Positions 8,077-16,041 of a stretch of 64,000 nt of DNA are shown in pieces. Source of the DNA: Lachnospiraceae bacterium XPB1003. Lineage in GTDB: Bacteria; Bacillota; Clostridia; Lachnospirales; Lachnospiraceae. Both the position numbers and the translations under genes were made by a program. The notes beneath the pieces are model-generated. The model saw only the letters and a program-made list of their open reading frames with translations. It had not been told where the DNA came from and made no database searches. The stretch lies in contig FMVK01000012.1 of the NCBI GenBank assembly GCA_900102065.1, positions 1-64,000 on the forward strand, in the 5' to 3' direction. Within the stretch, counting starts at the first letter, position 1. Each line of letters begins with the position of its first letter.

Positions 8077-9675
8077 ATGGCTGGAAAGAACAAACTAAAT
8101 CCCATAATCAAATGCGACTATCCCGATGTGGATGTGATAAGAGTTGATGATACTTATTATATGATCAGCACTACCATGTATTTCATGCCCGGTGCGGAGA
8201 TACTGAGATCTTACGATCTCATGCATTGGGAGCATGCGGCATATGTATATGACAGGCTTGATTCCACGCCCGGACAGTGTCTTGAGGGAGAAGAGAATGT
8301 ATACGGCAGCGGAATGTGGGCTGCAAGTCTCAGATATAATAAGGGTACATTTTATGTATGCTTTGTCTGCAATGATACGGGTAAGACCTATCTCTATCGT
8401 TCGGATGATCTTAAAGGTCCCTGGAAAAAATCCAATATCAAAGGCTTCTTCCATGACTGCTCACTGCTTTTTGACGATGACGGAAAAGTATATATCGCAT
8501 ACGGCAACAGAAATATATATGTTGCGGAATTAAATGAAGATCTGACTGCTACAGTAGATGCTGATGATGAGAGTAAGTATGATCCGGATGATAAGAGCTG
8601 CTCTTACGGTAAGCTTGTAGTTAGAGATCGTGATGATGCCCAGCTTGGTTATGAAGGCTCTCATTTCTATAAGATAAACGGAAGATATTATCTGTTTTTT
8701 ATACATATGCCGAGAGCAACGGGGAAAAGAACAGAGAGCTGTTTTGTATCGGATGCTCCTATGGGAGAATATACAGGATATGATGTGTGTGACGACGATA
8801 TGGGATTCCATAACAGCGGCGCGGCTCAGGGCGGAATTGTGGATACGCCATCCGGAAAGTGGTATGCAATGCTTTTCCAGGACAGCGGCGCTATAGGCAG
8901 GCTTCCGGTACTTATCCCTGTTACATGGAAGGGAGACATGCCTGTATTCGGGGATGACGGAAAGATACCGGATTCTTTCGAGACGGAAGATCTTAGACCT
9001 GGCTATGAATATACACCACTTACCGGAAGTGATGATTTTAAAAATGACATCAATGATGAGGAAAAGTCAGGAAGCTATGGGTTCCTTAGCAGATGGCAGT
9101 TCTCACATGAGCCGGATCCTGAACTGGTAGATCACGACAGTGACAAGGGAACGGTAAGGATCACGACAGGTAAGATCGCAGCTAATCTCGTACAGGCTAA
9201 GAATGTCCTTACACAGAGAACACATACACCTGAATGCTGCGCAGAGATCACTGTTGACGGAACGAAGCTTGGTGAAGGCGACTATGCCGGGCTCTGTCTG
9301 CTTCAGAGTTCGTATGGTTTTATCTCTCTTACAAGAAGAGAAGGTAAGCTCATTATCGTGACAAAGAAGCGCTTCATCGATAACGGTTCTTTCTGGGGAG
9401 AGCGAAATGATAAGGAACCGGGAGATGAGACGGGAGCGGTTTCATTTAGCGGATCAAAGATCACGTTCGGCTGTGAAGCTGTCTTTGATGATATGAAAGA
9501 TACGGGAAGGTTTTATTATAAGGACGAAGCTGGAAAGAAGGCATATGTTGGAGGTGACGTAAAGCTTAAGTTCTTGCTTGATCATTTTACCGGAGCACGT
9601 TTCGGATTGTTCGTTTATTCTACAAAGGAAACAGGCGGCAGTGCTGAATTCTCTGATTTTAAAATGATAAGATAA
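8077..9675 (+). CDS. Glycoside hydrolase family 43 (beta-xylosidase/arabinofuranosidase type), cytoplasmic
   Basis: A 532-residue GH43 enzyme, expected to release xylose or arabinose from oligosaccharides. The five-bladed propeller spans about residues 8-310: general base in DYPDVDV (Asp near 17), the pKa-modulating Asp in HDCSLLFDDD, and the acid Glu in GYEGSHFY. A C-terminal beta-sandwich (about 320-532, from a YGFLSRWQFSHEPD segment) is typical of the larger GH43 subfamilies. There is no signal peptide, so it should act inside the cell on imported oligosaccharides. I start at ATG 8077 behind CGGAGA; the frame is open upstream to 8020 but those residues are not family-like. It lies alone after recG, away from the other hydrolases at 51.8-62.9 kb. 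Exact substrate is uncertain. Confidence 0.85.
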   Translation: MAGKNKLNPIIKCDYPDVDVIRVDDTYYMISTTMYFMPGAEILRSYDLMHWEHAAYVYDRLDSTPGQCLEGEENVYGSGMWAASLRYNKGTFYVCFVCNDTGKTYLYRSDDLKGPWKKSNIKGFFHDCSLLFDDDGKVYIAYGNRNIYVAELNEDLTATVDADDESKYDPDDKSCSYGKLVVRDRDDAQLGYEGSHFYKINGRYYLFFIHMPRATGKRTESCFVSDAPMGEYTGYDVCDDDMGFHNSGAAQGGIVDTPSGKWYAMLFQDSGAIGRLPVLIPVTWKGDMPVFGDDGKIPDSFETEDLRPGYEYTPLTGSDDFKNDINDEEKSGSYGFLSRWQFSHEPDPELVDHDSDKGTVRITTGKIAANLVQAKNVLTQRTHTPECCAEITVDGTKLGEGDYAGLCLLQSSYGFISLTRREGKLIIVTKKRFIDNGSFWGERNDKEPGDETGAVSFSGSKITFGCEAVFDDMKDTGRFYYKDEAGKKAYVGGDVKLKFLLDHFTGARFGLFVYSTKETGGSAEFSDFKMIR

Positions 9676-9689
9676 AGTTTTTCCGTGGT

Positions 9690-9718
9690 TTGTACGATAA
9701 ATGAACTGATGCTATAAT
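9690..9718 (+). promoter_or_regulatory. Promoter of the GlsB/YeaQ-like gene
   Basis: TTGTAC (9690-9695), 17-base spacer, TATAAT (9713-9718), 33 bases before the start codon. Confidence 0.75.
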
Positions 9719-9751
9719 TGCGTGGTAAAGAAATAAACGGGAGGTAAAGCA

Positions 9752-10009
9752 ATGAATTTTTTTGGTGATCTTTTTGGATTTATATTAACGATAGTTATAG
9801 GAGGAATCTCCGGCTGGATCGCAGGCAGGATAATGAAGAGTGAGCACAGCATGCTGGTTAATATCCTGATCGGCGTAGTTGGAGGTGCTGTTGCTGGGGC
9901 TCTCTTCGGATTGATAGGCATTCACTTCGGAGGTTTCATCGGATATATAATCTGCGGTATTGCAGGTTCTTGTCTGCTGATAACGATCGTAAGACTTATC
10001 AAAAAGTGA
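9752..10009 (+). CDS. GlsB/YeaQ/YmgE family membrane protein
   Basis: An 85-residue, very hydrophobic protein with about three membrane segments and Gly-rich turns (GGISGWIAGRIM, GVVGGAVAGALFG), the pattern of the YeaQ/YmgE (transglycosylase-associated) stress family. It ends in a short basic tail (RLIKK). GGGAGG stands before the ATG. It has its own promoter and terminator. Members are often induced by general stress; biochemical function is unknown. Confidence 0.85.
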   Translation: MNFFGDLFGFILTIVIGGISGWIAGRIMKSEHSMLVNILIGVVGGAVAGALFGLIGIHFGGFIGYIICGIAGSCLLITIVRLIKK

Positions 10010-10043
10010 TCATAACGTAAAGAACCGGTTATAAAGGTGAAAG

Positions 10044-10071
10044 AGATCCGTATGACAGACGGATCTTTTTT
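10044..10071 (+). terminator. Terminator after the GlsB-like gene
   Basis: Eight-base-pair stem AGATCCGT/ACGGATCT (10044-10051 with 10059-10066), seven-base loop, six T residues. Confidence 0.85.
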
Positions 10072-10079
10072 ATTGTACC

Positions 10080-10108
10080 TTGACAGATGTAAGCGCTTAC
10101 AATAGAAT
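10080..10108 (+). promoter_or_regulatory. Promoter of kdgK-eda
   Basis: TTGACA (10080-10085), 17-base spacer, TAGAAT (10103-10108). A palindromic operator fills most of the spacer. Confidence 0.85.
10088..10101 (+). promoter_or_regulatory. cre / LacI-family operator in the kdgK promoter
   Basis: TGTAAGCGCTTACA is a perfect 14-base palindrome that matches the degenerate catabolite-responsive element consensus WTGNAANCGNWNNCW at every position (with A at 10087). It lies between the -35 and -10 boxes, so a bound CcpA or LacI-family protein would block RNA polymerase. The regulator is not in the window. Confidence 0.8.
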
Positions 10109-10142
10109 CTGAAATTAAGTGATATACAGGAGGTTATTCTTT

Positions 10143-11240
10143 ATGGATCTCAAACTTAAGAAACCGGAAGAGTGTACATATGATGCTGTATCCCTTGGGG
10201 AGGTAATGCTCCGCCTTGATCCCGGTGAGGGAAGGATACGTACTGCCAGATCTTTCAGAGCGTGGGAAGGCGGCGGAGAATATAACGTCGTAAGAGGCCT
10301 CCGCAGATGCTTCGGTATGAAGACTGCAGTCATCACTGCATTTGCAGATAATGAAGTCGGAAAGCTCATGGAAGATTTCATCCTTCAGGGTGGCGTAGAT
10401 ACATCACTCATCAAATGGATGAAGACTGACGGCATAGGCCGTGTCTGCAGGAACGGATTGAATTTCACGGAGAGAGGGTTCGGTATCCGCGGTGCTGTTG
10501 GATGTTCCGACAGAGCAAATACCGCTATATCTAAAGCAACCCCCGATGATTTTGATTTTGATCATATCTTCGGAGATCTCGGTGTCAGATGGCTCCATAC
10601 AGGCGGCATATATGCGGCTCTTTCAGAACAGTCATCAGAGACTGTCATAGAAGCCATAAAGACAGCGAAGAAATACGGTACAGTTGTTTCCTACGATCTA
10701 AACTACAGACCGTCTATGTGGAGCGCTATAGGCGGCAAGGAAAAGGCGCAGGAAGTCAATAAAGAGATCGCTAAATATGTGGATGTCATGATCGGTAACG
10801 AAGAGGACTTCACTGCCTGTCTGGGATTCGAAGTAGAAGGAAATGATGAGGATCTTAAGACTCTCAATCTTGACGGCTACAAGAAGATGATCAACAAAGC
10901 GGCAGAGACATATCCCAATTTCAAGGTTGTGGCTACAACACTTCGCACAGTTAAGACCGCTACGGTTAATGACTGGAGTGCTATCTGCTGGGCAGATGGT
11001 GAGATATACAAAGCTAAGGATTACAATGATCTGGAGATCATGGACAGAGTAGGCGGCGGAGATTCCTTCGCAAGCGGGCTCGTATTCGGCCTTATGGAGA
11101 CCGGTGATCCGGAACAGGCGGTAAATTACGGTGCGGCACACGGAGCACTTGCCATGACAACACCCGGTGATACTACCATGGCTTCAAGGAATGAAGTGGA
11201 AGCTGTCATGGGCGGCGCAGGCGCGAGAGTAAAGAGATAA
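10143..11240 (+). CDS. kdgK: 2-keto-3-deoxygluconate kinase (PfkB family)
   Basis: A 365-residue PfkB-family sugar kinase. It has the early GEVMLRL motif, a Gly-rich sugar-binding loop (WEGGGEYNVVRGLRR), and the C-terminal PfkB signature with catalytic Asp in RVGGGDSFASGL. Its direct partner is KDPG aldolase, so the likely reaction is phosphorylation of 2-keto-3-deoxygluconate in uronic acid breakdown. ATG 10143 has AGGAGGT at 10128-10134; the frame is open to 10119 but without support. It is somewhat longer than typical KdgK (about 310-340). PfkB specificity cannot be fixed by sequence alone, so the call leans on the neighbour. Confidence 0.85.
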   Translation: MDLKLKKPEECTYDAVSLGEVMLRLDPGEGRIRTARSFRAWEGGGEYNVVRGLRRCFGMKTAVITAFADNEVGKLMEDFILQGGVDTSLIKWMKTDGIGRVCRNGLNFTERGFGIRGAVGCSDRANTAISKATPDDFDFDHIFGDLGVRWLHTGGIYAALSEQSSETVIEAIKTAKKYGTVVSYDLNYRPSMWSAIGGKEKAQEVNKEIAKYVDVMIGNEEDFTACLGFEVEGNDEDLKTLNLDGYKKMINKAAETYPNFKVVATTLRTVKTATVNDWSAICWADGEIYKAKDYNDLEIMDRVGGGDSFASGLVFGLMETGDPEQAVNYGAAHGALAMTTPGDTTMASRNEVEAVMGGAGARVKR

Positions 11241-11274
11241 ATTTGTAATTAGTGCTTTGGCACGGAGGATCATT

Positions 11275-11928
11275 ATGAATTCTGAAAAGACTGCAAAAGT
11301 ATTGGAACAGTTTTCTGAGGTTGGCATCATCCCTGTTGTTGTATTAAATGATGTAAAGGATGCACTTCCCCTGGGAAATGCACTTATGAAGGGCGGACTT
11401 CCCGCTGCTGAAGTTACTTTCAGAACTGATGCTGCGGAAGAGTCTATTAAGATCATGAGTGAGAACTTCCCCAATATGTTAGTCGGCGCGGGAACTGTAT
11501 TGACCATAGATCAGGTGGATCGTGCTGTAGCGGCAGGTGCAAAGTTCATCGTATCTCCCGGACTTGATGAGAATATAGTTGATTATTGTCTTAAAAAAGA
11601 TATCCCCGTATGTCCCGGCGTTCAGACTCCGAGCGAGATCACGAAGGCAGTTTCTTTAGGCCTCGATCATGTGAAATTTTTTCCGGCTGAACCTGCAGGC
11701 GGCCTTAAGATGATCTCTGCCGTAGGAGCAGCATTCCCTAATGTAAAGTTCATGCCCACAGGCGGCATCAATGCGAACAATGTAAAAGAATATCTCCAAA
11801 GCTCAAAGATATTCTGCTGCGGTGGAAGCTGGATGGTTAAGGGAGATATGATCAAGGCCGGTGATTTTGATGCAATAGAAAAACTTACTGCTGAAGCAGC
11901 AGGCATTGTGAAGGAATTTAGGGGATAA
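11275..11928 (+). CDS. eda: KDPG aldolase (2-dehydro-3-deoxy-phosphogluconate aldolase)
   Basis: A 217-residue class I aldolase that cleaves KDPG to pyruvate and glyceraldehyde 3-phosphate. The Schiff-base Lys is in HVKFFPAEPAGG, the catalytic Glu in AAEVTFRT, and the GAGTVL and MPTGGIN phosphate-binding motifs are present. ATG 11275 follows CGGAGGA; an in-frame start at 11257 has no site. It lies 34 bases after kdgK in the same operon and under the same promoter. Together the two genes finish glucuronate or galacturonate catabolism; the upstream isomerase, reductase and dehydratase genes are not in the window. Confidence 0.92.
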   Translation: MNSEKTAKVLEQFSEVGIIPVVVLNDVKDALPLGNALMKGGLPAAEVTFRTDAAEESIKIMSENFPNMLVGAGTVLTIDQVDRAVAAGAKFIVSPGLDENIVDYCLKKDIPVCPGVQTPSEITKAVSLGLDHVKFFPAEPAGGLKMISAVGAAFPNVKFMPTGGINANNVKEYLQSSKIFCCGGSWMVKGDMIKAGDFDAIEKLTAEAAGIVKEFRG

Positions 11929-11963
11929 GTATTAATAACTAAATATATTATTACCATTGCATT

Positions 11964-11993
11964 AAAGCACCGTTAGAGATAACGGTGCTTTTT
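11964..11993 (+). terminator. Terminator of the kdgK-eda operon
   Basis: Twelve-base-pair perfect stem (11964-11975 with 11980-11991), GAGA loop, T-run. Confidence 0.92.
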
Positions 11994-12034
11994 ATTCAAT
12001 ACACCTCATACAACGCCATTTTGTCTTTCTTTTT

Positions 12035-12063
12035 TTGACACTTCATATTCCAGTTGTTATCAT
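12035..12063 (+). promoter_or_regulatory. Promoter of the unknown membrane protein gene
   Basis: TTGACA (12035-12040), 17-base spacer, TATCAT (12058-12063). Confidence 0.7.
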
Positions 12064-12110
12064 CTCGATATGTGTATGATGTTCTATACGATAGGAGTGT
12101 TTACTTACAG

Positions 12111-13292
12111 ATGAATACAATGAAACGTAAATTGGTTTTTATAATCCTATGCCTGGTTTGGCTGGCGGGGGTTTTTTATTATATTTTTCCGATCTACCCT
12201 GTGCCGGATGAAATATCTGTTGAAACTCAGCCTCCGCACGGAAGTATAATTGAGTTTCCTAATCATTATATTTATAAAGCTTATAAGGGAAACGGGAAGT
12301 ATTTTATTTCATATGAAAATCTGAGAAGCGAAGATATTGATCCGATCATATATGAGATTACTAAGACGGAGTATTACCACTGTGCCGCCATCAGTCCGCG
12401 CAGATTTGAATGCAGTAAAGTCGGAAGCGCCCAATATGACATTGTTGTTCGATATGGTAATGATGTCAGGCAATACTGCTTCGAAAGCTTTTTTTCTCCG
12501 CTTCATGAACTCGAAACCCTTTATGCTTCTGAAGCCGATGAAGGCGAAGGAAAAAATGCACAGGATAACTTGATTGATGCACTCACGGATTTTTTTGACA
12601 GCTGTTCAATAGATGCCGAATTTGTAATTTATCCAACGGATGATAACCCCGACTATTATCTTTACGGTAATGTCACTTGTCAGGATTTCAATGATGATGT
12701 TTATGATCTGAAGAAGCGGCATTACAGTAATCGGACGTTAGATATCGCTTTGATGAAAAAGTATGAAGCCGGTATCATATCCGAACCAAACCTGAAGGCA
12801 GATTTTGAAAAGAAAAAGGAAATATATGAACAGGCTACAGGTGGAGAATTCTTAGAAACGTTATCGGGTTATGAGAAATTATCTTTTCTGTTAAATGAGA
12901 ATGATAGAGTAATAAAGCAATCATCCAAGCGATATATCCTTCAAAATGAAACAACGTTTCTTTCAGGTTATACTCACAAAGCATATGGTGACATCACATA
13001 CGGAGATAAGGGGGTGGTCTATTATGAAATATATCTTCCGGATGAGGGTAGCTTCTATACTGTCGGCCTTATAAAACCTGCTCTTATGCCGAAATGGTAT
13101 TTAAGAACAGCGCTGGACAACATTCTTCTTAATGATGGAAATACTATCGCCTGGGGCATGCTGTATGTAGTTCCTTGTTTTTTTATCCTGGCTGTAACAG
13201 GATGCCTACTGCTGTGGGTGATCATCTTCGGAAGAAATATATTTAAAAATATGAGGCTTAAGAAGCAGGAACACAGAGAAGGCTTCGCATGA
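12111..13292 (+). CDS. Unknown membrane protein with two terminal membrane segments
   Basis: A 393-residue protein I do not recognise. A hydrophobic segment at about residues 6-25 (VFIILCLVWLAGVFYYIF) and another near 350-375 (MLYVVPCFFILAVTGCLLLW) flank a large, Tyr- and Asp-rich central domain that would face outside the membrane; the C-terminus is a short basic cytoplasmic tail. ATG 12111 follows TAGGAG; ATG 12120 is an alternative. It has its own promoter and is bounded by terminators on both sides, so it is a single-gene unit. Function unknown. Confidence 0.7.
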   Translation: MNTMKRKLVFIILCLVWLAGVFYYIFPIYPVPDEISVETQPPHGSIIEFPNHYIYKAYKGNGKYFISYENLRSEDIDPIIYEITKTEYYHCAAISPRRFECSKVGSAQYDIVVRYGNDVRQYCFESFFSPLHELETLYASEADEGEGKNAQDNLIDALTDFFDSCSIDAEFVIYPTDDNPDYYLYGNVTCQDFNDDVYDLKKRHYSNRTLDIALMKKYEAGIISEPNLKADFEKKKEIYEQATGGEFLETLSGYEKLSFLLNENDRVIKQSSKRYILQNETTFLSGYTHKAYGDITYGDKGVVYYEIYLPDEGSFYTVGLIKPALMPKWYLRTALDNILLNDGNTIAWGMLYVVPCFFILAVTGCLLLWVIIFGRNIFKNMRLKKQEHREGFA

Positions 13293-13363
13293 TCAAGAAC
13301 ACCGCCTAGGCCGGAAGTCTTTATAGAATTATAAATACGTTAAGCAAATCTAATATAGCAAAT

Positions 13364-13404
13364 AAAAACGGCATCGGTCTAAAAAGAGACCGGCGCCGTT
13401 TTTA
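13364..13404 (+). terminator. Terminator before the tetR unit
   Basis: AAAAACGGC (13364-13372) pairs with 13395-13403, and CGGTCT (13375-13380) with AGACCG (13387-13392), separated by a 2x2 internal loop, followed by T residues. Confidence 0.85.
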
Positions 13405-13407
13405 TTA

Positions 13408-13436
13408 TTGACAATCATTGGAATAAAGAATAGAAT
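13408..13436 (+). promoter_or_regulatory. Promoter of the TetR / hydrolase unit
   Basis: TTGACA (13408-13413), 17-base spacer, TAGAAT (13431-13436). Confidence 0.85.
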
Positions 13437-13443
13437 CACAAAA

Positions 13444-13459
13444 GTGAGAGATATCTCAC
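13444..13459 (+). promoter_or_regulatory. Probable TetR auto-operator
   Basis: GTGAGAGATATCTCAC: arms GTGAGA and TCTCAC, with a perfect inner palindrome GAGATATCTC at 13448-13457. It begins seven bases after the -10 box, over the expected transcription start, and just before the tetR ribosome site, the usual place for autoregulation. Confidence 0.65.
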
Positions 13460-13474
13460 CTATAAGGAGCGGCT

Positions 13475-14077
13475 ATGGGTATAACACAGCGCAGAACAGA
13501 TAAAGAAATAATACAGGAAAGAGCTATAAGGACCCGAGAGAAGCTTCTTGCGGCTGCTCTTCAACTGTATATGGAAAAGGGGTATCACAACACTACCGTT
13601 GACGAGATTGCGAAAGGTGCCGGACTATCTACAGGTATTGCGTACAGATATTTTAAGAATAAAAAAGAACTGCTTTTGGCTGCTCTTAACTTTGCGTTTG
13701 AAAGCATAAAAGATATTGCAGGTGTATCTGAAGAAGACTTTATTGCAGATGATATATCGGGCATACTTACTGCTTTTGAAAGGATACATACAGAATACAG
13801 GGCTTTTCATGAAGAACTTGAAGGACTGCGCCACAGCGATGAAGATGTGAAAAAGCTCTATGCTGATTTTGCAGGAAAGGCACTCTTGGAACTCTATAAT
13901 AAACTGCCTGACGAGATCAGGGAAAAAAAGCACTCGTGGGAATGCCTGAATATTTCTATAGGTCTCATGGAGAATTACTGTCATGCATATATGGATAAAA
14001 GGTTTAAAAAGAACGAACTTAAATTCATGCGTGAGGAAACGATCAGGCTTATCGAAAAGCTGATGCGGGGGGATTAA
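13475..14077 (+). CDS. TetR/AcrR family transcriptional regulator
   Basis: A 200-residue regulator. Residues about 18-65 carry the TetR helix-turn-helix: REKLLAAALQLYMEKGYHNT, then VDEIAKGAGLSTGIAYRYF and a KNKKELLLAA helix. The C-terminal ligand-binding half is not conserved. AAGGAG stands before ATG 13475. Its TAA overlaps the ATG of the alpha/beta hydrolase gene by one base, so regulator and enzyme are co-expressed. The likely circuit is self-repression through the palindrome at 13444-13459. The ligand is unknown. Confidence 0.92.
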   Translation: MGITQRRTDKEIIQERAIRTREKLLAAALQLYMEKGYHNTTVDEIAKGAGLSTGIAYRYFKNKKELLLAALNFAFESIKDIAGVSEEDFIADDISGILTAFERIHTEYRAFHEELEGLRHSDEDVKKLYADFAGKALLELYNKLPDEIREKKHSWECLNISIGLMENYCHAYMDKRFKKNELKFMREETIRLIEKLMRGD

Positions 14078-14847
14078 TGATGACATTTGAAGAGTTTGGA
14101 AAAGAAAATGAGAAAAAGATGATGCTGCTTCCGGGAACATGCTGTGACTGGCAGACCAATTTCTATAATGTTTTTGATAGTCTTGCCGGGAAATACCATC
14201 TTATATGTGTTAATTATGACGGCTTTGATGGGAGTGATGATATATTTCCGGATATGATAACGGTTACAGAAAAGATTGAGAAATACATCATTGATAATCA
14301 TGAAGGAAGGATAGATGCAGCTCTTGGGTCATCTCTTGGATCAAGCTTCGTGGGTCAGCTGATACAGAGAAGGAATGTTCATATAGATCATGGAATCTTT
14401 GGCAGCCCCGATCTTGATCAGTGCGGTAAGATATCGGCAAAGTTACAGTCCATGCTTGTAATACCGCTTCTTACCAGCGCTCCCAAAGGTGAAAGAAAAA
14501 AGGAAAAGACAAAAAAATTCTTAATGAATACTTTTTTGATGGATGACAAGGTGGCCGATAAATTTATAGAGTGCTTTTCAAAATTCAATCCGAAATCCAT
14601 CAAAAATGAGTACTATACGGATCTGCTCACTTATCTGGAAGACGATATAAACGTGGAACATACAAAAGTCCATTTCATATACGCAAAAAAGATGGGCGAG
14701 AAATATCTGAAACGCTATAAGAAATATTTCCATGACCCCGATATCAGGGAGTTTGACATGCAGCATGAACAATGGCTTTTGGGAGAAAAGAAATATACAG
14801 AACCGGTTTTGAAGGTAATAGATGAATTTATGCAAATGCCGGTGTAG
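14077..14847 (+). CDS. Alpha/beta hydrolase fold protein
   Basis: A 256-residue protein with an alpha/beta hydrolase pattern: oxyanion region LLPGTCCDW, a nucleophile elbow LGSSLGSS (GxSxG, Ser near 89), and a late His in DMQHEQWLL as the probable catalytic His. No signal peptide. It is translationally coupled to the upstream tetR gene, so its substrate or product may be the TetR ligand. Substrate unknown. Its last codons are part of a set of three imperfect direct repeats. Confidence 0.75.
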   Translation: MMTFEEFGKENEKKMMLLPGTCCDWQTNFYNVFDSLAGKYHLICVNYDGFDGSDDIFPDMITVTEKIEKYIIDNHEGRIDAALGSSLGSSFVGQLIQRRNVHIDHGIFGSPDLDQCGKISAKLQSMLVIPLLTSAPKGERKKEKTKKFLMNTFLMDDKVADKFIECFSKFNPKSIKNEYYTDLLTYLEDDINVEHTKVHFIYAKKMGEKYLKRYKKYFHDPDIREFDMQHEQWLLGEKKYTEPVLKVIDEFMQMPV

Positions 14848-14920
14848 AGAAGATGAATGAATTAATGCATATGCCGGTGTGAGAGTAGATAAATGAATTT
14901 ATGAAATGATGCTGTGAGAG
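14819..14920 (+). repeat. Three imperfect tandem repeats of about 30-36 bases
   Basis: Units begin near 14820, 14851 and 14886. Each starts with (A/T)AGATRAAT, contains GAATTWATG and ends with a (G)GTGTAGAG or TGTGAGAG-like block. Units 1 and 2 also share ATGCCGGTGT. The array spans the 3' end of the hydrolase gene and the gap before the FAH gene, and its last unit supplies the FAH ribosome site. Confidence 0.65.
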
Positions 14921-14931
14921 GAGATAAAGAC

Positions 14932-15795
14932 ATGAGATTATATACAATAGAATCTGAAAACAAGCTGTATGTTGCGGTAGAGGGAAAAGACGGCAGACTT
15001 GTGACTTTGGATTCACTTGGGATCAATGTGGCGGATATGAATGAGATTATCCGACGCTTTGATGAACTGAGAGTTTTAATCGCAGAACGACTTGAAAATG
15101 ATAATCCCAAAGAAATTGGGTGCGAATACAGTATAAAGGCACCGATACCGATACCGGTTCAGGACATCATATGCCTTGGAGTAAATTACAGAGCACATAT
15201 AGAAGAAACTGTTGATGTACTGGATTTTACTAAGAAGACTGATGCAGTTTATTTTTCAAAAAGGGTCAATACAGCAAATGATCCGGACGGTATTATACCC
15301 GCATATGATTTTGTGGACAGCCTGGATTATGAAGTCGAACTGGGAGTGATCCTGAAAAAAGATGCATTAAATGTTCCGGTAGAAGAATCGGCAGACTATA
15401 TTCTCGGATATACGATCATCAACGATGTAAGCGCAAGAAACCTTCAGTTCAAGCATCAGCAGTGGTATCGCGGAAAAAGTCTTGACGGATATACTCCTAT
15501 GGGGCCTTGCATCGTTACAACCGATGAGATAGAGGATGCCAACGATCTGGATATACGCTGCTATGTTAATAACGAAAAAAGATAGGAGAGTAATACAAGG
15601 TTCATGATAACCACTGCCACGGAAGCCATATCCGAGTTATCTCAGGGAATGATGCTGAAGGCGGGAACGATCATTGCAACCGGAACACCGGGCGGAGTAG
15701 CAATGGGAATGAAGCCCCCCAAGTATCTGAAGCGCGGTGACGAGATCAGGTGTGAGATACAGGGAATAGGAAGCTTGGTGAACAGAGTAGGCTAA
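14932..15795 (+). pseudogene. Fumarylacetoacetate hydrolase family gene interrupted by one in-frame TAG
   Basis: The frame reads as a full FAH-family protein of about 287 codons, broken only by TAG at 15583-15585. Before the stop are the N-terminal cap, the LGVNYRAHIEE start of the catalytic domain, a metal-binding EVELGV segment and NDVSARNLQ. After it, in the same frame, come the MITTATEAISEL, IATGTPGGVAMGM and GDEIRCEIQGIGSLVNRV motifs. Family members have Gln at the stop position (a VN-x-x-x-Q-x-SNT motif), so a CAG to TAG change explains it. ATG 14932 follows AGAGGAG. It may be a recent null allele or a read-through gene. UAG ends other genes here, so there is no sign of recoding. Confidence 0.85.
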
Positions 15796-15825
15796 AACCT
15801 TAAATATGAGTCAGGTATGCCAGTC

Positions 15826-15853
15826 AAAACCGGAGAGATTTTCTCCGGTTTTT
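15826..15853 (+). terminator. Terminator after the FAH gene
   Basis: Eleven-base-pair perfect stem (15826-15836 with 15842-15852), loop GATTT, T-run. Confidence 0.9.
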
Positions 15854-15901
15854 CATTTAAGTAGTTGAATGCATACAATTGCGGAAAAATACGTGTTTTT
15901 T

Positions 15902-15910
15902 TGATATAAT
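15902..15910 (+). promoter_or_regulatory. Extended -10 promoter of the GGDEF/EAL gene
   Basis: TGATATAAT preceded by a T-run; the nearest -35-like hexamer (TTGCGG, 15879-15884) is 20 bases away. The leader to ATG 16042 is about 125 bases. Confidence 0.5.
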
Positions 15911-16041
15911 ATCTTTATATTATTTTCACCCTGCTGTAAGAGGGGGAAGATCACATCTAAAAAGTATATCGGATATGGGAAAAGCAGAATAGCATTGTGA
16001 TGATCATTTGGGATGAATGATAGGAAATGGGGGGATACACA

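Noticed and set aside
15583-15604. Second FAH part as an independent gene starting at ATG 15604
   Set aside because: It is in the same frame as the first part, lacks a full domain and has no ribosome site; it is the rest of the interrupted gene.
15931-16005. Possible pseudoknotted leader before the GGDEF/EAL gene (CTGCT/AGCAG and TCACA/TGTGA pairs)
   Set aside because: Only two five-pair helices in AT-rich DNA, and it does not resemble known c-di-GMP riboswitch classes.
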